Positions 20,160 to 26,349 of a stretch of 26,349 nucleotides of DNA are shown here, in pieces (the first letter of the stretch is position 1; every line of letters starts with the position of its first letter). The notes under the pieces are model-generated. The model saw nothing but the letters and a program-made list of their open reading frames with translations. It did not search any database and was not told the origin of the DNA. The position numbers and the translations under genes were made by a program. Source of the DNA: Apostichopus californicus (taxonomy: Eukaryota; Echinodermata; Holothuroidea; Aspidochirotida; Stichopodidae). The DNA lies in assembly GCA_020650975.1 (NCBI GenBank), contig JAIPMN010016991.1, positions 1 through 26,349 on the forward strand, in the 5' to 3' direction.

Positions 20160-20600
20160 AATACATCCGGAAAAATACCAAATATATGCAACATTTCAGC
20201 ATTTCTTTAACTTATGCTCTCGCTTTCGGCAATAAATTTTTAATTTATCAACTCCATAACACGCAACATTTAGCAGTGCAAAAGTGTTTCCACATGCAAC
20301 ACATTATTGCGACATTGGCACATTGCCTGTTAATTAATGCCCATAAATAATCACGGAGATGCAAACTGGAAAGTACAATTGTGGAAACTAGAAGCACGCT
20401 GCGATCACTAACGTTAAAAGTTTGTTGCACGCACTTTCAGTCAGTCAGTAGCATACTCTTGTCTCGGGCTCTTGGCAGTTTTAAAATAATTCTTTTCAAA
20501 ATATTACTTCTTTTCAGTGATTAATATAACATTTTATTTATGTTGCAATGTCGTCAGTATCGAGTGTGATAACGTTTGCATATAAAAACCACAGGGGGAG
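20160..20600 (+). other. AT-rich leader of the hAT element
   Basis: No coding similarity. The stretch lies between the subterminal repeats and the BED exon and may hold the promoter and 5' UTR. TATAAAAACC at 20581 is a TATA-like word about 25 bp before the ATG at 20607; no transcription start is known. Confidence 0.3.
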
Positions 20601-20606
20601 TTTTAC

Positions 20607-20745
20607 ATGGCAGACAACTGTACAGTGCAGCGTGTAAGTTTTGTTTGGGAACTAAGCCAAAACGTATTTCGGAGGAGCGTAGCAATACTTCAAACTTCGT
20701 CAAACATCTTAGGAAAAAGCATCCTTCCAAGTTCAGAGACTAATA
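20607..20745 (+). pseudogene. BED zinc-finger exon of the hAT transposase
   Basis: In the frame ACKFCLGTKPKRISEERSNT (from 20630) followed by SNFVKHLRKKHPSKFRD, the residues C-x2-C ... H-x4-5-H fit the BED finger that hAT transposases use for DNA binding. The ATG at 20607 lies in a different frame, so either a frameshift separates it from the finger or the real start is elsewhere. The exon ends near 20745 with no clean donor identified. Confidence 0.65.
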
Positions 20746-20842
20746 CGGTGATTCCAGACGGACATTGTGCGTTGATAAAATCTAACGTTAGCCATGGAAA
20801 TGCCATATGGCTTAGCACTAATACTGATAGCCTAGGCTACGA

Positions 20843-21102
20843 TAACAAACGTTAATGATATACGCTTAGGCTAGGCTAACTTACGGTACCGTTAACGATA
20901 TAGGCCTAGGTCTAGGCTACAATAACAAACGTCGTTAATGATATAGGCGCCTAGGCTAACCTCACGTATACGTTAGGCTAGCCTATGCTTACGTACGTAT
21001 ACGTTAGGTTAGCCTAGGCCCTATATCATCAACGTTTGTTAGGCTAGCCTAGGCCTATATCGTTAACGGTACCGTAAGTTGAACTAGCCTAAGCGTTTGT
21101 TA
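20843..21102. repeat. Long inverted repeat (about 110-130-bp arms, short loop)
   Basis: The arm beginning TAACAAACGTTAATGATATA at 20843 is mirrored by the sequence ending CGTTTGTTA at 21102. The two arms read through the same series of words: CTTACGGTACCGTTAACGAT, ATAGGCCTAGG, ATATAGG and CGTATACG. The centre is about 20973-20992. Each arm also contains diverged direct repeats of about 80 bp (for example AACAAACG at 20845 and 20925). Such a structure could extrude as a cruciform or give a long RNA hairpin. Confidence 0.85.
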
Positions 21103-21872
21103 ATAATGTTTGTTTGATCGTTAACGTTTAGGTTGGGCTTAGGTCTGTACCGTTATTCGTTAATTAGACGTTAACATTAGGCTATGCCTAGCATGCATCG
21201 TTAAAGGTTATGCAATATTTGATTGAGGTGAGCAGTTTGCCAGTTTTAACTTTTTACTCCGATGGTAAAAGGCCTGTTTAGGCCTACTGTATTACTAATA
21301 AATACTAGTGGCATCAATCAATCTCCAATTTTGTAACAAAGGAAACATTTTTCTAGTCAAATCCTGACATGAGGGGTCCATCTATAGCCCAGTACAGTAG
21401 CCTAGATAATTTCTTTTGTTTCAAATGGCAACATTTTGAACTGAAAATTTACCATAAGAAAACGTATAATTTTAAGAGAATGCGTTCATGAATATGTAAC
21501 CAGTTGACATCGATCATAGTTTTTCGCTTACAGCTACCTGGTCCCATGGTCCGCACGTTTGAGATTTCATTATGCTGCAGTCTTGTCACTGTATTAACAA
21601 TATAATATATGTATGTATAGAGAAATGAAGTGACAATTAATTTATGTAGATATGAGGGGGAAATTTTTTATGGTTGTATTTATTTACCAGTGGGTGGTCA
21701 CTGTCTGCCTAATAGAGCTGTCAGCCTGTCACATGGTTTGGACGGAACATTGTAGCGAAGCCTTAGGATGTCCCCTAAGATACATGTTTGGGTGCTTCAA
21801 AATTCACCTGAATCACCACACATCACATTCTGTAGTTTATAACTTTTATATTTTCATATCACTCTTTTTCAG
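21103..21872. other. AT-rich presumed hAT intron, remainder
   Basis: No coding similarity or RNA gene is seen. It ends in an acceptor-like CTCTTTTTCAG at about 21862-21872, just before the transposase piece. Confidence 0.35.
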
Positions 21873-22203
21873 CTATGAAGATTACCAGAAAAAGATGACA
21901 GCTGACTTTTCATCAGGATCTGGAAATTAGTCAAAACTGGATATGAACAATTTGCAACCACGTAAGGCTGAGGTCTATGACATGAAGAATGCCAAACAGA
22001 AGTCAATTTGTGATGCATTTATCCAGGACCTCATAATTGGATGTTCGCTGCCTATACACTTGACAGAGAATGCTTATTTTAGACACTTCATGTACGTCTT
22101 GAAAGAGAGATATCAACCAATGGCACGGTCTACCATCACATCAAGTAGGATACCAGCTCTTGTAAACATTACTTCCTCTTATATTCACAATTTGACATAT
22201 TAA
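21873..22203 (+). pseudogene. hAT transposase fragment
   Basis: After the acceptor-like site, one frame gives YEDYQKKMTADFSSGSGN and a stop at 21928. The next frame (21943-22203) gives NLQPRKAEVYDMKNAKQKSI, then CDAFIQDLIIGCSLPIHLTE and LKERYQPMARSTITSSRIP. This matches the N-terminal half of hAT transposases, where a helix with II-D--P----VE is followed by F---L-P-Y--PSR. The catalytic DDE and the C-terminal dimerisation region are absent; the frame stops at 22201-22203 just before the MITE insertion. Confidence 0.6.
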
Positions 22204-22206
22204 ATT

Positions 22207-22214
22207 ACTGGTAT
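22207..22214 (+). repeat. 8-bp target-site duplication ACTGGTAT, left copy
   Basis: ACTGGTAT directly precedes the terminus CAGGCCTGGAATT. The second copy is at 22517-22524. Confidence 0.85.
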
Positions 22215-22516
22215 CAGGCCTGGAATTAATATTTTGCTCAGAGGGGTTATCTTCCATAGAAAACCGCCCACGTGAGCAAGTTCACATGGGCTCTTTTTCA
22301 TTTCAAAGGGGCTATTTATTTTCATTTTTTGTTAGCCTAAAGTAGAATACATTATATGTACTTCTAAAAGTGGTTTAATAGGCCAATTGGCAAGGGTGTA
22401 CTGCAACATGAAGCCTATTTTAGGCTCCAAAAAATTGCCCACTGAAATTGTTTTTGGGGAAATATTGGGCACACTGGGGGCAAATTGTCCATTGCCCCTG
22501 TGTATTTTCAGCCCTG
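22215..22516. mobile_element. hAT-type MITE (302 bp) with perfect 8-bp target duplication
   Basis: The left end is CAGGCCTGGAATTAATATTT. The right end, read inward on the minus strand, is CAGGGCTGAAAATACACAGG. These short imperfect inverted termini fit hAT-type ends. ACTGGTAT flanks both sides. No coding capacity. It inserted directly after the truncated hAT transposase frame. Confidence 0.85.
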
Positions 22517-22524
22517 ACTGGTAT
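22517..22524 (+). repeat. 8-bp target-site duplication ACTGGTAT, right copy
   Basis: Identical to 22207-22214. Confidence 0.85.
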
Positions 22525-22546
22525 TGTTTTATGTTTCTCTATTGGC

Positions 22547-22579
22547 CGTGACGTTTTGGATCCCGCAGGGCGGGTCACG
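22547..22579 (-). repeat. 33-bp imperfect palindrome, third copy
   Basis: Matches the copies at 724-756 and 17416-17448 with one or two differences. The match with the 17.4-kb copy extends to about 22606, through AATTAAAAATC. The other flank does not match LINE sequence. Confidence 0.9.
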
Positions 22580-22837
22580 TAAAAAGCAGCTTTGGAATTA
22601 AAAATCAGCCACTTTTCAACATGCAAGAAGATACCATGCACTTTACATAACTTTCCATTGCGCACTTAAAACTACCAAACAAGATGTTTGTACCAGCTGT
22701 AAAGTGATGTTAAATGTCAGACGTAACTTTTGCTGCATACCAAACAATATTTTTATATTACTCATTTCTACAGCTGTAAATTCTAAACACCAAATTAAGT
22801 TTCTAATTATGTTGTTTTATGCATCATTTCTATGCTA

Positions 22838-23335
22838 AGCAAAAGGCCACAGCCTACCATTGACAGGCAAGCGATGTACTAATTTACTAAACGGGATGTT
22901 GCTTTCCTGGTGGCAGTTGCAGCATTTGCATAAGGGTTGTTTGCAATCACTCTCTGAAGCTGAAGCATGCGTACGTAAAACATGAGTTATACGTTTTAGT
23001 GTCAGACTTGAGTGCTTTTCAGCCATTTTACAATTATCACAGTCGTTACAAATGGGCAGGTAATGGAGGGTAGGCTGTCAGCAGAATACTGTATACAGAA
23101 ATGTACCCTTGAAGTATTTTACATAGATCAGGTGTTCAGGTAAACAGTTGTCAGATTAAGTAATGAATTCCTGCAGGTATTGGTCTATTTGAGCACCTTG
23201 TATATGTTCTGCAAGTCGTCTTTTATTCATGTTAGTTACCGAAACCATGTATATTTTACTAGGGTGGAGAGTGGCAATTCTGAAGGTGAACTCATTTCGT
23301 CGTATTAATAAATATTTAGTCACTCTGTCTTGCAC
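22838..23335 (-). pseudogene. Minus-strand coding relic of unknown family with clustered cysteines
   Basis: One minus-strand frame runs for about 160 codons with only two stops in AT-rich sequence. It reads DRVTKYLLIRRNEFTFRIAT, IYMVSVTNMNKRRLAEHIQG, QIDQYLQEFIT-stop, SDNCLPEHLIYVKYFKGTF and, after a second stop, LHYLPICNDCDNCKMAEKHS, CKQPLCKCCNCHQESNIPF and VHRLPVNGRLWPFA with its stop. Cysteine pairs (CNDCDNC, CKCCNC) suggest metal binding. I do not recognise the family and give no function. It could be a piece of another transposon or a decayed host gene. Confidence 0.35.
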
Positions 23336-24444
23336 TTAACAGAGTGAATGTACAATCCCAATGGCTAGTCCTTATATGAATATCAATGTGGAAAACTAAA
23401 CACCCAATCTGTAACGGTGTAGGTCTGTTATAACACCTGTTTTCCCAAAAATTAATGTATGTTTCTACCAAATATCAAAATGTTAAACTTGGAATTTTTT
23501 AAAAGCTAAATACATTGCGCTAGCTTCTCAGAAATCCTGAGGAGAATATCAGTGCATGTCAAATATCAAACAGTACAGTACCACATAGTGTGTCGTTATA
23601 AAATACGAATGCGAAACAAAGTATTCCAATTGAGTGTAATGTACTGTTTGAGTGTGCCTTTGGTAAGTCCTAGCTGTTAACAATAATAATAAGAAATATG
23701 AAACATAAAGTGGCAAACCTGTCATACAATTCGTACTTCCTTTTCACAAAGTTTAGTCCAAGGGTTAGACGGGTTGAAATTGATCCAATTAAGACTGTAT
23801 TGTAGGGACAATGTTGAATAATGCTCTTCTATACATGAGTGACATGATAGGTGTGTTCTTATCAATAAAATACAAGCATCACAAAATGCTAAATCCAAAT
23901 GGATAATTTCCACCTACAAGTGTGGGTGACACTGAACTATATCCAATTCATTGATGTTCATTGCGAAGTAAAACTGTATCATTGTACAGTATTCAGGACA
24001 TGGCTGTGCTGTGAATATTAACTTGTATTGTTCTATATGCCTTCTCAACTTGAATTTGGTCATTTAAAATATTTGCAAATGTGGAATTCCAGAATATCAC
24101 ACAGCCTAACTCTTATCGTTTCCAGCATAAGCCTGTGAAAATTGACACCAAGCCTATGCAAACCACAAACAAATTTTGAAAAGGAAAGGTTTTGAAATTG
24201 CATTGTATTGCATCTAATTGGTAATTGCCTGTAGAATAATGTGAAAAGGCAATACATTACTTATTCCTTGAGAGCGACATGTAACATTAGTTTTGGGCAA
24301 AAATTGGCCATAAAATGCTTTAATTTCAAGTGGATATTATATCATTGGAATAAGAAGGGACGCTATCCATGCGATACGGACAGGGCTCTTAAAGTGTATT
24401 CCTGAGCTCCAACAGGTAAACTTTGAAGCGTTCTCACTAATGGT
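23336..24444. other. AT-rich stretch without a supported gene
   Basis: A minus-strand frame of 63 codons at 23722-23913 (FCDACILLIRTHLSCHSC) has several cysteines but no recognisable motif. No repeats or RNA genes stand out. Confidence 0.35.
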
Positions 24445-24620
24445 CAGGGGCGTCAATCCGATTTGAAACGTGGGGGGGGGGGGGGCGTAATCGATTCGAG
24501 TATTCCGGCCGTAAGAACTATCTAAGCGGAGCGCCACCATCGGTTGGCGCGCAGCGTACGAAGAAAATTTCAGATTTCAATACCTGCCAGATCGCTGGAT
24601 ATGGCACTTGCCAGGCTGGA
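24445..24620 (+). mobile_element. Left-end fragment of a hAT-type MITE related to the one at 1756
   Basis: CAGGGGCGTCAATCCGATTT followed by a long G-run is a hAT-type MITE terminus. At 24517-24560 it carries the hairpin motif ACTATCTAAGCGGAGCGCC with one visible mismatch from the copy at 1810-1852. I found no right end or repeat of the preceding CTAATGGT, so the extent is approximate. Confidence 0.6.
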
Positions 24621-24947
24621 TAGCAGCCATCTAGTTGCGTCATTTCGGGAGAAAATTACAAATTCGCCAATCAGGAAATCTGCAATAAAGTTCTTGCGGC
24701 CTTAATTTTTGGTGGATTATTTCCAGTTGACATGAACATTAGAACCCAGTGCAAGTTGACAAATGATGCAGCGAACTGGAACCCCAGCCCCATTTTGCCC
24801 TATGTTTCAGGATAGAATACCCCTGATTTGTTCAAACCCATGCCATGACAACTAACAATCTGTGAATAAATTTACTTGGAAATGGGCACATTATATTGCA
24901 CCAAGTCGGTCAAGGAATGACCCAGGGCCTCAGATATAGGCCTATAG
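24621..24947. other. Stretch without a recognised feature
   Basis: No open frame, RNA gene or clear repeat seen. Confidence 0.35.
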
Positions 24948-25330
24948 CAGGGGTGGGCAACCTTCTTGAATGAATGGGCCAGATTTTAGGAGTGAAAGAT
25001 TGACAGGGCCGCACCTAACCAACGACCTGCTGTTGATTTCAAACCTTTGCTTTCGAGGACGTTCAAGCAATAGGTGTGCACTAATCTGTATCCACAAAAA
25101 CATAATGTCAATACTTGATAATTAATGGTAATTGGTGATTGCTAATTAATTGGTTGATAATTAATGGTGATAATAGACCTACCTCACAGCATCATTAGTG
25201 CAGATAAATTCTAAGCAGCTTATAGTCGTGTTTTTTTGTGATGATGTAAAATAGATTGATTTTTTTCTTTTTAACATCTCACGGGCCGCCAAAAAAATCA
25301 CTGGAAGGGCCGCATGTGGCCCGCGGGCCG
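24948..25330 (+). mobile_element. hAT-type non-autonomous element, right end eroded
   Basis: The left end CAGGGGTGGGCAACCTTCTT is the classic hAT (Charlie-like) terminus. The right side contains GGGCCGCATGTGGCCCGCGG and GGGCCG, which in such elements precede a terminal inverted copy of the left end. Here the sequence departs after about 25330, so the last bases and the target duplication are missing. Confidence 0.65.
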
Positions 25331-25900
25331 ATGTCCCAAAATGTCCCCGGACATACAGGCGAAGGAAGCTATCCGCCGCGACTGCATGTGAGTTTATCGA
25401 CTTGCCGTCCTGAGAGTCATACCAAAAAATGGTGCATTTCCTCATACGCCATTATTAATAATTGAAATAACTAAGTAATTAGGCACAGCCCTGATCCGAG
25501 TTCGTATAGTGAGCTTAGCGCAAATTTGGCCAAAAGTCTTCATACGCCAGCATGTTAAACCACCAATGAATTTTAATGCCACCCGTGACACACTTTCAAT
25601 GGGACTGTGTCAGTTTAAATGTTTTGCTAGGTCTACGAGAATACATTTCTATGAAATTTGAAAGAAGGATGGCAAGACAAACCACTTTAATTATGTTTCC
25701 AGGACCTCACACATGCGCATGTATCGTCAGACTTAGAATAGGTCCCATGTGAGTGGTGGCTAAAGTGATGTGAAGGCATGAAAATAAATCAGTGCTTGTT
25801 CGTTGGAGTCCTCACGCAAGTTACCTCGGTTGCTAGGTGGATCTGCATCTGGTAATCGGGTGAATTCGGGTCGGAGCGTACTATGTAACCACCGTGTACC
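25331..25900. other. Stretch without a recognised feature
   Basis: No supported coding or RNA feature. The word TCATACGCCA occurs at about 25433 and 25542 but no larger repeat is evident. Confidence 0.35.
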
Positions 25901-26349
25901 CAGGGACGTAGTTAAGGCGTGATGATTGGGTGGGGGGAGGGGGGTAGTGGCTGAATATCCAACTAGATGGGTTTTCAAGCCAGAAAATTCCGACTGCTGC
26001 TTTGTTACCCCCACCCTCGCGCTACTCGTCAACGATACGGTCAGTGTCAGTCAGAAACCTAATCTTTCGCGACTGCACTTTTTGTTCCGAATTTTTTTTC
26101 GATACATTTGTACCCATTTCACAAATGTGTTTTTCAGTAGTTAAACTGATATTATTATTATTACCATTAATATTCTAACGACTTGCAAATAATTGTAACC
26201 AATATGGAAGGGTAATAAGACGGAAAATGATTGTATGCTATTTGCATGCGATGTAAAAACCGATGCATGTTTATATGATATGCACTTTAACATGTGGAAC
26301 GCGCGCGAAAAATTTGGGTTATATTTTTCGGGCAAGTCGTTACAACCCC
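25901..26349 (+). mobile_element. Possible left end of a further hAT-type MITE, running to the window edge
   Basis: CAGGGACGTAGTTAAGGCGT followed by G-rich GGGTGGGGGGAGGGGGG resembles the CAGGG(G)CGTAG terminus class. The right end was not seen, so extent and identity are uncertain. Confidence 0.4.

Larger units (their letters stand above)
19978..22203 (+). mobile_element. hAT transposon, decayed, right end not found
   Basis: The left end CAGTGTTGTAGTACTCG is a typical hAT-type terminus and interrupts LINE coding sequence exactly. It is followed by a TACTCG-rich subterminal region, an AT-rich leader, a BED zinc-finger exon (about 20627-20745), a long presumed intron and a C-terminal transposase piece (21873-22203). 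The 8 bp before the left end are TTTTGTAT. I found no matching right terminus or second copy of those 8 bp, so the right end has been lost. Confidence 0.6.

Noticed and set aside
1-26349. CRISPR array, operon or bacterial promoter structure
   Set aside because: No regularly spaced direct repeats of the right size; content is eukaryotic transposon relics with probable introns.

Overview
The window reads as eukaryotic, most likely from a marine invertebrate; an echinoderm- or other deuterostome-like genome is my guess, from the abundant TAGGCCTA words and the transposon families present, not from any host gene. I find no intact host gene. Almost every recognisable coding stretch is a frameshifted relic of a transposable element, so this is repeat-rich accessory sequence. 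Family assignments come from recognised motifs, not database searches.

Layout. 1-756: minus-strand 5' fragment of a LINE whose relative lies at 17.4 kb. 1506-3087: a non-autonomous element with 61-bp inverted termini, itself invaded by a hAT-type MITE (1756-2433) with a perfect 8-bp target duplication. 3.1-4.7 kb: no supported gene. 5006-8929: a decayed multi-domain gene, probably an Academ-type DNA transposon (Cys-rich N-terminus, transposase core, XPG/FEN-like nuclease, CXC-like cysteine cluster), followed by a tandem array of about 150-bp units (9045-9500).

About 9860-14510: an L1-type LINE with ORF1 and ORF2 (endonuclease, reverse transcriptase with YADD, C-terminal CCHC-like motif), cut off within the coding sequence. 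At about 14510 it abuts an OTU-protease-like segment (14516-15180), a probable intron, and a MULE-transposase-like segment (15920-17400); together these look like one OTU-MULE mobile gene. 17.4-19.98 kb: a Tx1/L1-like LINE with CCHC knuckles, lost after the first reverse transcriptase motif. 19978-22203: a hAT transposon with TACTCG-rich subterminal sequence, a BED zinc finger and a C-terminal transposase remnant. Its presumed intron holds a strikingly long inverted repeat (20843-21102).

22215-26349: a second hAT-type MITE with a perfect 8-bp target duplication (22215-22516), a third copy of a 33-bp palindrome, a minus-strand coding relic of unknown family (about 22838-23335), and partial hAT-type termini at 24445, 24948 and 25901. 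Nothing suggests cooperation among the genes. The interest lies in the nested architecture, the repeated palindromes and two multi-domain transposase families (nuclease-bearing and OTU-bearing).
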